Origin: Fusobacteriaceae bacterium
GTDB taxonomy: Bacteria; Fusobacteriota; Fusobacteriia; Fusobacteriales; Fusobacteriaceae
Assembly (NCBI GenBank): GCA_031289425.1
Contig: JAITPM010000040.1
Span: 1-55,422, forward strand
Length of the DNA: 55,422 nucleotides
Direction of reading: 5' to 3'
Position 1 is the first letter of the stretch. Every line of letters starts with the position of its first letter. The translations under genes were made by a program, and so were the position numbers. The notes under the pieces were generated by a model that searched no databases, was not told where the DNA came from, and saw only the letters and a program-made list of their open reading frames with translations. Below, in pieces: positions 47,829 to 55,422 of this stretch.

Positions 47829-49361
47829 TCAATCCTTTATATACTTAAAAGCATTCCCATCAAAGTAACTTTGTTTATACGGTAATTTAATATGCTGAGA
47901 AAGCCTATCACGATAGGACGTATTCTTAAATTCAAACACGATTCGCCGCAGGATTTGATACAATCCTTTATAGGCAAAGAATGCACCGTCCACGTTGAAC
48001 AATTGTACAGATGGGACACCAAGTTTTGCTATATATCCTTGGGTTCCGTTATGTGATACGACCAAATCTGGTTTTAATGTTTTAATCTGATGTATCATCT
48101 CAAAAGATTGATTGCTGATAGAGACTGGAGTATCAGGCAGATTGGCTGCAACATCTTCAAAAATAGGTTCCGCATTATTATCATAATGAAATGAGCGGAT
48201 GCCTATGATTTTCAATCCAAGTTCTGAAAGTGCTGTAGCTTCAGCTCCTACTCGCACTACACCGCCGCCAATGAGTACTCTTTTCCCTTTGATTTGCTCA
48301 ATAAAAGGTTCGATTGCCTCCTTTGCAAGGGCTTCTTCATAGTCGGCAAGATCATTTGCTTGTTTTTCCAGTCCAAAATGTTTTGCAATTTCTACAAGCC
48401 AAGCCCGGGTGTGACGAAACCCGATAGGCATTCCCGCAATAATATATGGAGTCCCATATTGTTCTTTCAAATAAGTTAAGATATAGTCATCATGGACATT
48501 ACATAGGCTGACGTTTAATCCCGCATCAGCAATTTGTCGTAATTCCTCCTGTGAAGTATATTCCGCAAAAAAACGAACTTTAAGACCCAAAGCTGTAAGT
48601 AGACGTATGACTTCTTCCTCGTCATCAGGTCCCATACTAGTTGCATTCCATAAATTGACGGTATGGCTTTTTTCATAAAGGTATTTCTTTTTAGCCAATT
48701 CGGCTTTTGGATCACTCTCGGAAAATGGGCGATAATCTATCCATGGTTGTGGTTCAATCTTTAATCCTCTCAATAATCCATGATAGAATGCATCATAGGC
48801 ACTTGCTACCACACGGGATCTAAATCCTGGGCAATGCAAGCTTACTACATCTGCACTCACATGTTGGCGTACTTGTCGTACGACTTCTTCCGAATCATCT
48901 CCGATAATACTAGGTGCACAGGTTACGACAACAAATATAATTTCTGGGCGAAACTCACGATCTGCATATTCAATTGTTTCTCGAAGCTTACGCTCGCCAC
49001 CACCGATAACATCAGCTTCAGTGAGATTTGTAGATAACCATGGAACGGCAGTAGGTACTTTGCCTCGTCTCCCTTTACCTTTGGATGCTTGGACGGACAA
49101 TGAAAACAATAGTGCTCCACAACCACCGGGTGCATGCATCACAATGACTGCTTTCTCTAGAGTTGTTGCCATCATCAATGTCAAAGACATTTGACAAGCA
49201 CCTGCTTGCCAGAAGCTACGTCCTTTTTGAATCAAACAACCATCCCGTCCACAATTTACCAGATCACATGCATTACCGTCATAACTGTCACCAATATGTA
49301 ATCGTGTGTCCCGTACCGGTGGTACATCACTTTTGTATATACTCAATATTCTCACCCCCAT
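47829..49361 (-). CDS. nitrogenase component 1 alpha (NifD)-like protein
   Basis: Three P-cluster-type Cys: FWQAGACQMS, HAPGGCGA, VVTCAPSIIGDD; cofactor-type Cys in LNVSLCNVHDDYI. Confidence 0.9.
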   Translation of the reverse strand: MGVRILSIYKSDVPPVRDTRLHIGDSYDGNACDLVNCGRDGCLIQKGRSFWQAGACQMSLTLMMATTLEKAVIVMHAPGGCGALLFSLSVQASKGKGRRGKVPTAVPWLSTNLTEADVIGGGERKLRETIEYADREFRPEIIFVVVTCAPSIIGDDSEEVVRQVRQHVSADVVSLHCPGFRSRVVASAYDAFYHGLLRGLKIEPQPWIDYRPFSESDPKAELAKKKYLYEKSHTVNLWNATSMGPDDEEEVIRLLTALGLKVRFFAEYTSQEELRQIADAGLNVSLCNVHDDYILTYLKEQYGTPYIIAGMPIGFRHTRAWLVEIAKHFGLEKQANDLADYEEALAKEAIEPFIEQIKGKRVLIGGGVVRVGAEATALSELGLKIIGIRSFHYDNNAEPIFEDVAANLPDTPVSISNQSFEMIHQIKTLKPDLVVSHNGTQGYIAKLGVPSVQLFNVDGAFFAYKGLYQILRRIVFEFKNTSYRDRLSQHIKLPYKQSYFDGNAFKYIKD

Positions 49362-50668
49362 TAACTTTTAACGGACATAATTTGTCCGATTAAATCTTCA
49401 AATAAGTGTAATCCGCCGCGATATCCAGCATATCCTCTGTCTGTGATGAGTCTATCATAAAGAGGAAAACTTACGGATAAATGTTTCGCTCCCCTGGTGC
49501 TGGCAGTACGTTTTTCCAATGTGCTACCAATGATATATAGTGGTGATATATCGTCAAAGTATCTCTGTCCCCTATTACGTAAATGGTTTGTACTGATTGC
49601 TCTTTCGATTTCCAATACACCTGTAAGGAATGTGAATGATGTATCACCTTGTAATAGTGATTTTTGTGTATCTGTCAGTTTATCTGTAATGAAACTATCT
49701 GCAAGCACCCAACCCAATTCTCTCGTAACAAATCGTGTTAATGGTATTGCGTAGTTTGAATTGGTAACACTGACATAATAGTATTTTAAATCTCCATCAC
49801 AAAATGCATCCGCAGTACGCTCAAAATACCCATAAAATATTTTGTTTTCATGTTCTATCAATTTTTTTGCATCAAGATTGAGCTTATCTGCAATTTTGGT
49901 TAAAAACTGATCAGTCGCCTCGGGTCCTATTGGTAAATCTGTGACCCAAAAAGGAGTCCCATGTCGGTTTTCAAATTTTTCAACAAGTTCTGTGCCCCAA
50001 ATACGTGATAGCACAATATTTAGTGCGGCAGATGGTGCAGAAGTCAAATTCTCAAAGGTTTGTCCGGGTGTAAAAAATGTATTTACTTTTAGTCCCAATG
50101 CCGTCAAGAGTCGCTGAATTTCTTCTAAGTCACCTCGAAAAAATGGGTCATATCCGGGAACAAGTCCAAAAATATTTACTAGTTTCGGATCTTTTGTTTC
50201 AGATATAGGTAGATATCTGTTAAAAATCCCATCAAGCACAATTTCATATCCACGATAACTATCCCCCTTAAAACTTGGTGTGCTGATAGCTAAAATCGGT
50301 TTGCCGTCAGAAGTAAATTCTGCGACCGTCCCTGCCGCATCATCACCTATCATCTCTGTCATACAACCCGTTGCAACAATGTAAAGTTTTCCTTCAATCA
50401 ACTCAAGTGTACTTTTTATTTGTTCATGCAAGCGATCTGTGCCACCAAATACTATTTCTGTTTCTGTGATTCCTGTACTTGGTGCAGCTGAGCCGCTACA
50501 ATAACCGCTTCCAAGATACCCTGCACCAAATGCAATGGAATTTGCTAGGTTACCACCACAACCGGTTGACGTATGCACAATTGGAATCACATCTGGTAAA
50601 TTGCCAATAACTGATAGTGCGCCCGCTAGGGCACAAGCAGTTCGTGGACGTTCAATATAATCAAACAT
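49361..50668 (-). CDS. nitrogenase component 1 beta (NifK)-like protein
   Basis: Three P-cluster-type Cys: RTACALAGAL, HTSTGCGGN, VATGCMTEMIGDD. Confidence 0.9.
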   Translation of the reverse strand: MFDYIERPRTACALAGALSVIGNLPDVIPIVHTSTGCGGNLANSIAFGAGYLGSGYCSGSAAPSTGITETEIVFGGTDRLHEQIKSTLELIEGKLYIVATGCMTEMIGDDAAGTVAEFTSDGKPILAISTPSFKGDSYRGYEIVLDGIFNRYLPISETKDPKLVNIFGLVPGYDPFFRGDLEEIQRLLTALGLKVNTFFTPGQTFENLTSAPSAALNIVLSRIWGTELVEKFENRHGTPFWVTDLPIGPEATDQFLTKIADKLNLDAKKLIEHENKIFYGYFERTADAFCDGDLKYYYVSVTNSNYAIPLTRFVTRELGWVLADSFITDKLTDTQKSLLQGDTSFTFLTGVLEIERAISTNHLRNRGQRYFDDISPLYIIGSTLEKRTASTRGAKHLSVSFPLYDRLITDRGYAGYRGGLHLFEDLIGQIMSVKS

Positions 50669-50679
50669 TTTCTTCCTCC

Positions 50680-51609
50680 TTAATATTGATACAACACAGT
50701 TGAAAGATAGCGCTCACCTGTGTCCGGCAGAATGGCAACAATATTTTTCCCCGTATTTTCTGCTCGTTTAGCAACAGCCAATGCTGCAAATGCTGCAGCA
50801 CCTGATGAAATCCCTACGAGCAATCCCTCAATTCGTCCAAGTTCCCTGGAAGTCTCGATAGCTTCGTCAGAACGCACAGTAAATATTTCGTCGATATAAT
50901 CTGAATCGTATACGACTGGTACAAACCCAGCCCCGATACCTTGGATTTTATGTACACCAGGTTGTCCTCCGGATAGTACCGGAGATTCAAAGGGTTCCAC
51001 AGCAATAATTTTTATGTTTGGATTTTTTTCTTTCAGATTTTTAGCTACTCCGGTAACGGTCCCACCTGTTCCTACACCAGAGATAAATATATCAACTTGA
51101 CCTTCTGAATCATTCCATATTTCATCTGCTGTTGTTTTGTAATGAATAGCAGGGTTTTCAGGGTTTTCAAATTGTTGAAGAATCACACTGTCAGGAATGG
51201 TAGCATTAAGTTCTTCTGCTCTGCGTACGGCGCCTTTCATCCCAAGGGCACCGGGGGTGAGTACGATATCTGCACCTAGAGCTTTGACCAAATTTCTTCG
51301 CTCTACACTCATTGTCTCAGGCATTGTCAATATAACTTTATAACCTTTTACAGCAGCGACAAAAGCTATACCTATTCCTGTATTCCCGCTTGTAGGTTCT
51401 ATAATAGTAGAACCTTTTTTTATATGTCCGTTTTTTTCTGCAGCTGCAATCATTGAATAAGCGATACGGTCTTTGACACTGCCCAATGGATTGAAGTACT
51501 CAAGTTTCAAGAAAACATTGGCCGTAATATTTTTTTCTTTTAAAAAATTATTTGGTTTTAAAAGTGGTGTGTTACCGATTAAATCGGTTAAATTGTTAGC
51601 ATATTTCAT
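50680..51609 (-). CDS. cysK: cysteine synthase (O-acetylserine sulfhydrylase family)
   Basis: [26 protein letters not shown] (PLP Lys), [28 protein letters not shown]; start chosen at MKYANN. Confidence 0.95.
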   Translation of the reverse strand: MKYANNLTDLIGNTPLLKPNNFLKEKNITANVFLKLEYFNPLGSVKDRIAYSMIAAAEKNGHIKKGSTIIEPTSGNTGIGIAFVAAVKGYKVILTMPETMSVERRNLVKALGADIVLTPGALGMKGAVRRAEELNATIPDSVILQQFENPENPAIHYKTTADEIWNDSEGQVDIFISGVGTGGTVTGVAKNLKEKNPNIKIIAVEPFESPVLSGGQPGVHKIQGIGAGFVPVVYDSDYIDEIFTVRSDEAIETSRELGRIEGLLVGISSGAAAFAALAVAKRAENTGKNIVAILPDTGERYLSTVLYQY

Positions 51610-51622
51610 TAAAATTCCTCCA

Positions 51623-52801
51623 TTAACCATGCGAGAATGTTTCAAGCGCACGATCTTTATATAATTCTTTTGACATATCACTGATTCCTGGTATACCGCA
51701 TGCATCTGCGCGGCAATGTTTACAATGTAAAAATTGATCTAGATATACTCCTGCTGTCAGCCTAGCATGTTCTATTTGCTCACAAGTAGGGACAGATATT
51801 TTTGCAAATTCATTTTGTGGAATAAGTGGAATGATATTATGCCTCATTGCACCAGCTTGTTTGACAATTTTGGCTATAGTGGCTATATGTTCATCGTTCA
51901 CACCGGGTATAAGTACTGTATTTATCTTAACAATCATTCCAATATCGGCACATTCACGTATTCCCTGTAATTGTGCAGCAATCAAATCTCTATCTTCTTG
52001 CACCCAAGACACGACTTTTTTTAAAATCTCTTTATCCACAGCATTTACTGTCACAGTGATTGTTCTTACACCGACATCCCAGAGCTCTTTTGCCTTGCCG
52101 GGTAGATTAAGTCCGTTGGTGCTCAAGCATTTTATAAGATCAGGATATGCCTCATGGACTTGCCGGAATGTCTCTAGTGCATGTGATGTGGCAAGTGTAT
52201 CGCCGGGTCCTGCAATGCCGATAACTGTAATTTGTGGGCACAATTCCAATGCTTTTTTTACGGTATCGACAGCTTCATTTGGGTGAAGTACCCCTGCTGC
52301 CACGCCGGGACGATCCTCTTCAAGAGTTTGTTTTCTCGTGCAAAAACGGCACTGAATATTACATGCTGGGCTTACCGGAAGATGAAGTCGACCATTTTTA
52401 TTATGGGCTTTTTCAGAAAAACAAGGGTGATCGTCAATAATTTCTCTTCGTTTATGCCCACCGAACAGAGGTCGTTTCAGATATTTTATATATCCCTCTA
52501 ATAAATCCTCAATAAATCCCGGTTGTTCGAGTACTTGCACTCCGGCCGTTTGCAATCTTAATTTTGCATAATTCCCAACTTTCGCTGCAAAAAGGACCTG
52601 ACAATCTGATATTAAGGTGATGCTTTTCTCAAATTTTTCTTCATCATGTTCACCTGCTTTGCAGGGTGTATCATTTTCTCTTTTTTCAACAAATGTCCAA
52701 GTATAGAGGTTCTCATTGATATCGACTATGCCGAATCGTAGTGCATGTCCGAAATGTTGAGATACAAATATACCGTCATTTGATGCAAATGCCAATCTCA
52801 T
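51623..52801 (-). CDS. NifB-like radical SAM protein with N-terminal NifX-type domain
   Basis: N-terminus [28 protein letters not shown] (NifX/NafY-like); [19 protein letters not shown] (CX3CX2C); [10 protein letters not shown] near the C-terminus. Confidence 0.9.
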   Translation of the reverse strand: MRLAFASNDGIFVSQHFGHALRFGIVDINENLYTWTFVEKRENDTPCKAGEHDEEKFEKSITLISDCQVLFAAKVGNYAKLRLQTAGVQVLEQPGFIEDLLEGYIKYLKRPLFGGHKRREIIDDHPCFSEKAHNKNGRLHLPVSPACNIQCRFCTRKQTLEEDRPGVAAGVLHPNEAVDTVKKALELCPQITVIGIAGPGDTLATSHALETFRQVHEAYPDLIKCLSTNGLNLPGKAKELWDVGVRTITVTVNAVDKEILKKVVSWVQEDRDLIAAQLQGIRECADIGMIVKINTVLIPGVNDEHIATIAKIVKQAGAMRHNIIPLIPQNEFAKISVPTCEQIEHARLTAGVYLDQFLHCKHCRADACGIPGISDMSKELYKDRALETFSHG

Positions 52802-53676
52802 ATGGAAACCACCCCCGAGTCTGCGGCAACAATTTCTTCTAATGCAAGTAATTTATCACTCCAAGAAGCTGCCCATTGACGAAGTTCATCAAGTTCGAGT
52901 GGAGATGGTGTCTTACTTTCTTCATGTGCAGCAATACGTGCTGCGAGGTCTTTATATACTAGTGCCTGTTCGCTATTTGGTGATGACTCAATGACTGTCT
53001 TACCCTTGAGCTCAGATTGAGTGACCGTAATAGAACGTGGTACATATTGCACAATCTGTGTTTTTGTCCTAGCAGCAAAATCTTCTATTATGTCTCTAGA
53101 ATAGTTTTTATTAATGGAATTGGCAATAATTCCACCTAAAAGAGCACCACCACTATTACTATATTTTTTTATTCCCTTGAATAGGTTATTACTTGCATAG
53201 ATGGACATAAAATCTCCGCTTGATACTGTAAAAACATGCTGTGCAATCCCTTCTCTAATCGGAACTGCAAATCCACCACAAACTACGTCGCCCAAAACAT
53301 CATAGATTACATAGTCAAGCTCAAGTTCCTCAAAAATTTTTTGTTGTTTGAATAACTCAACGGCTGTGATAATTCCTCTACCGGCACATCCGACACCAGG
53401 TGACGGACCTCCTGCCTCTACACAGTAAATACCGTTAAAACCTTGGAAAATCACATCATGAGCATTGACGGAACCTTTTTCTCTTAGGGTATCTAGAACA
53501 GTCGGAATATACGTACCGTTCCTTAAGGTGTTGGTACTATCAGATTTGGGGTCACACCCGAACTGCATAACTTTATATCCCATTTTTGACAATGCGGCAG
53601 AAAGATTGCTGGTTGTAGTGGATTTGCCAATCCCACCTTTTCCATAAATAGCTATTTGTTTGGCTTTTTTTGACAT
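52798..53676 (-). CDS. NifH-like iron protein
   Basis: [19 protein letters not shown]-loop; Fe-S ligand Cys in VGCAGRGI and [19 protein letters not shown]; start at MSKKAK with AAAGGAG upstream. Confidence 0.93.
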   Translation of the reverse strand: MSKKAKQIAIYGKGGIGKSTTTSNLSAALSKMGYKVMQFGCDPKSDSTNTLRNGTYIPTVLDTLREKGSVNAHDVIFQGFNGIYCVEAGGPSPGVGCAGRGIITAVELFKQQKIFEELELDYVIYDVLGDVVCGGFAVPIREGIAQHVFTVSSGDFMSIYASNNLFKGIKKYSNSGGALLGGIIANSINKNYSRDIIEDFAARTKTQIVQYVPRSITVTQSELKGKTVIESSPNSEQALVYKDLAARIAAHEESKTPSPLELDELRQWAASWSDKLLALEEIVAADSGVVSI

Positions 53677-53735
53677 TCTGATTTCTCCTTTACATAACAT
53701 TTTAAGATATATTTTTTTGTTAAGAAATGATTTGA

Positions 53736-53790
53736 GTAAAAGAAAAAGCGCTTGGATTCATTCCCAAAGGATTTCGACTTCCAAACGCTT
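53736..53790 (-). terminator. leader terminator (putative attenuator) upstream of the NifH-like gene
   Basis: Minus strand AAGCGTTTGGA ... TCCAAGCGCTT (11 bp, one G-U) followed by TTTCTTTT. Confidence 0.8.
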
Positions 53791-53833
53791 ATACTAATTT
53801 TAAGATGCTATTTGTAATTAAGCTAGTAAATGC

Positions 53834-53950
53834 CTAACCATACATGTTTTCAGAATGCCGATAATATGAACGAAAAAAAGTGTCGTTTTTACAACAACAC
53901 ATGCTACAACACATACAACATACGGCCTTTAACAATGATATAATTAACAT
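53834..53950 (-). CDS. Cys-rich leader peptide MLIISLLKAVCCMCCSMCCCKNDTFFRSYYRHSENMYG
   Basis: 38-codon ORF, AGGAG 8 nt before ATG, 7 Cys in a 10-residue stretch (CCMCCSMCCC), between a promoter and a terminator. Confidence 0.8.
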   Translation of the reverse strand: MLIISLLKAVCCMCCSMCCCKNDTFFRSYYRHSENMYG

Positions 53951-54009
53951 TTGCTCAACTCCTAAAAAGATTCTTGACTAAAAAAATAATAAATTTTATA
54001 TATTTCGTA

Positions 54010-54038
54010 ATCATAGCATGTGGCATAATTTTTGTCAA
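54010..54038 (-). promoter_or_regulatory. sigma70-type promoter TTGACA-N17-TATGAT with extended -10 (TGC)
   Basis: Minus strand TTGACAAAAATTATGCCACATGCTATGAT. Confidence 0.8.
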
Positions 54039-54165
54039 GGGATTTTAAAAAAAAATTAAATGATGCTATTTTACTATCGACAGCTATTAGTTTTTAATAA
54101 TTCCTATTTTAGGAAAATATATGTATTTCTGGGTTATTTGGTCAATATAAATTTAATTTTAAATA

Positions 54166-54480
54166 TTATTTCAACTTTAATTTTTCATTTTTTTCAATTC
54201 CTACAACTTTTGAACTCTCAATTATGAGTATAACAGAACCATATTTGACTTGCTCCAAATATTGGAGTAAAGTGCTGAAATCCTCATCATTAAGAACCAC
54301 ATCATCAGAATCATCTATGTTACTAGTTTCTACGTTCCCCTTCTGTGATGGAATCGGAAAACAATTGTAATGCTGTTGCACATTCAACTGAATGACGTGT
54401 CCGTCTTGCACTATTATGGATACACTGCCATTGCATACTTCGCGTAGTTGTTGCCTCAGTTCTTCAACAAAGGCACACAT
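54166..54480 (-). CDS. tandem YezD/DUF2292-like protein
   Basis: Two related segments: LRQQLREVCNGSVSIIVQDGHVIQLNVQQHY and LLQYLEQVKYGSVILIIESSKVVGIEKNEKLKLK. Confidence 0.7.
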   Translation of the reverse strand: MCAFVEELRQQLREVCNGSVSIIVQDGHVIQLNVQQHYNCFPIPSQKGNVETSNIDDSDDVVLNDEDFSTLLQYLEQVKYGSVILIIESSKVVGIEKNEKLKLK

Positions 54481-54496
54481 CCTTTTTAGTCGACAT
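54464..54496 (-). CDS. possible 10-aa uORF MSTKKDVCLC overlapping the yezD-like start
   Basis: ATG preceded by GGGAGGTG; ends TGC CTT TGT TGA inside the yezD-like gene in another frame. Confidence 0.4.
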   Translation of the reverse strand: MSTKKDVCLC

Positions 54497-54578
54497 AACT
54501 ACACCTCCCAAAGCAGAGTATTGAACCTGTATTTCTAAATTTTGGTGCATAATCTATTACGGACAGACTTTTTATCAT
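54486..54578 (-). CDS. possible 30-aa small ORF MIKSLSVIDYAPKFRNTGSILCFGRCSYVD
   Basis: GGAGG 8 nt before ATG; stop overlaps the next uORF. Confidence 0.45.
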   Translation of the reverse strand: MIKSLSVIDYAPKFRNTGSILCFGRCSYVD

Positions 54579-54646
54579 TATCTTAACCTCCAGCGTTATA
54601 ATCTTGGTATTACAGTATAATTTTTGTTTTGAGATTTTTTTATAAA

Positions 54647-54678
54647 AAAAATACTTCAGAAATCCTTGAAGTATTTTT
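54647..54678 (-). terminator. leader terminator (putative attenuator) upstream of the yezD-like gene
   Basis: Minus strand AAAAATACTTCA-AGGATTTC-TGAAGTATTTTTTTT. Confidence 0.8.
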
Positions 54679-54757
54679 GACCGTTATCATTTATTCCTTG
54701 AGCTGCATTCAATCGTTATTTGCCATAGTGGGCAAAATACATTTTGCATGGATGCAG

Positions 54758-54901
54758 TCACATCCGGTAAAAATAAGTTTTAGATTTCTTTTGGAGATTT
54801 TGTAGATATAAAAAAATGTGAGACATGTCCATCCATGCACACATGATACCGCTATACATCATACATAAGCAGATTCCAGTTCCAAAAAAGAACAGGTTCA
54901 T
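54758..54901 (-). CDS. Cys/Met-rich leader peptide MNLFFFGTGICLCMMYSGIMCAWMDMSHIFLYLQNLQKKSKTYFYRM
   Basis: 47-codon ORF with AAAGGAG upstream; CLCMM and MCAWMDM clusters; terminator follows about 80 nt after the stop. Confidence 0.65.
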   Translation of the reverse strand: MNLFFFGTGICLCMMYSGIMCAWMDMSHIFLYLQNLQKKSKTYFYRM

Positions 54902-55114
54902 ATTTTCTCCTTTGTTAAAAGTTTAATGTATTTATTTAACCCCAAAATTTGAATTTAGTCAAATATATATAATGAATAGCAATCATAATAAAAATATATA
55001 TTATATCTTGTTTTACATCGCACACACGTCAAATCGTTAAAATGATGTAAATATGGACGTTTATGTGCGTTTAATTTATCGATTTTATAGATAAAAAAAA
55101 ATTAAAAATATTTC

Positions 55115-55143
55115 TTGACAAATTTAATAAAAAAATATATAAT
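55115..55143 (+). promoter_or_regulatory. consensus promoter TTGACA-N17-TATAAT
   Basis: Perfect hexamers with 17-nt spacing. Confidence 0.8.
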
Positions 55144-55283
55144 TATCCCAATCTGTAAAACGATACTTATGTACTTATATGTTACACTGAATTAAAAACA
55201 CGTTTTAGTAAGAAATCAAAGATTAAGAGTTAAGAATATAATAATTTTATAAAAACCTAAAATATACCGACCGGAAAACCGGA

Positions 55284-55321
55284 GGCACTGGACAGTAATT
55301 AGTTATTGTTAGTGCCTTTTA
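55284..55321 (+). terminator. leader hairpin/terminator upstream of the ORF at 55344
   Basis: GGCACT..ACAGTAA..TTATTGT..AGTGCC followed by TTTTATTATTTT; preceded by a CCGGAAAACCGG hairpin. Confidence 0.65.
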
Positions 55322-55343
55322 TTATTTTAGGAGAGGAGGAGAT

Positions 55344-55422
55344 ATGTCGAAGATTGAACTTGATAAACTTAGGCAAGTGTACTATATTCGTAACCCGCAG
55401 ACCCGCAAAACAGAAGAATTTG
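55344..55422 (+). CDS. truncated ORF, start only (MSKIELDKLRQVYYIRNPQTRKTEEF...)
   Basis: ATG with GGAGAGGAGGAG upstream; runs off the window. Confidence 0.6.
   Translation, partial: MSKIELDKLRQVYYIRNPQTRKTEEF

Noticed and set aside
47829-53676. True nitrogen-fixing nif cluster
   Set aside because: No NifE/N/V/S/U in the window, Gln191/His195/His442 equivalents not conserved by eye, and the neighbourhood and leaders point to sulfur and not nitrogen.
55261-55320. Assignment of the 55.3-kb leader to a specific riboswitch class (e.g. Moco, SAM)
   Set aside because: I could not match the conserved core of any class with confidence; an Infernal scan is required.

Overview
AT-rich window with a Fusobacteriota-like gene complement (taxon inferred from gene content, not proven). 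From left to right: (1) the truncated end of an SMC/Rad50-like ATPase plus a small partner gene; (2) a minus-strand orphan amino-acid binding protein and aminotransferase unit, preceded by a consensus promoter, an Arg-rich leader peptide and an intrinsic terminator; (3) a lactate-type utilisation cluster (GntR regulator, lactate permease, FAD-linked 2-hydroxyacid dehydrogenase, acyl-CoA dehydrogenase, EtfB, EtfA) with TGGTNNNACCA operators; (4) housekeeping genes (DJ-1/PfpI, mutarotase, dtd, M20 peptidase, nth, tyrS) and an amino-acid ABC transporter; (5) a sugar-acid catabolic island (KDPG-type aldolase, DgoK-like kinase, DUF169, two mandelate-racemase-family enolases, GntR, TRAP transporter, DUF401) with two copies of the palindrome TATGACGTCATA; (6) a 3399-aa fusobacterial-type autotransporter; (7) a type IA topoisomerase; (8) the most interesting locus, a minus-strand nitrogenase-like operon: NifH-like, NifX-NifB-like radical SAM, CysK, NifK-like, NifD-like and a sulfonate/nitrate-type ABC importer. 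Upstream of it lies a tandem YezD/DUF2292 gene. The nitrogenase-like operon and the yezD gene are each preceded by an unannotated short ORF rich in Cys and Met codons and then an intrinsic terminator. The first encodes MLIISLLKAVCCMCCSMCCCKNDTFFRSYYRHSENMYG. The second encodes MNLFFFGTGICLCMMYSGIMCAWMDMSHIFLYLQNLQKKSKTYFYRM. I interpret the locus as a sulfur-scavenging nitrogenase-like reductase controlled by Cys/Met leader-peptide attenuation. All alignments were done by eye.
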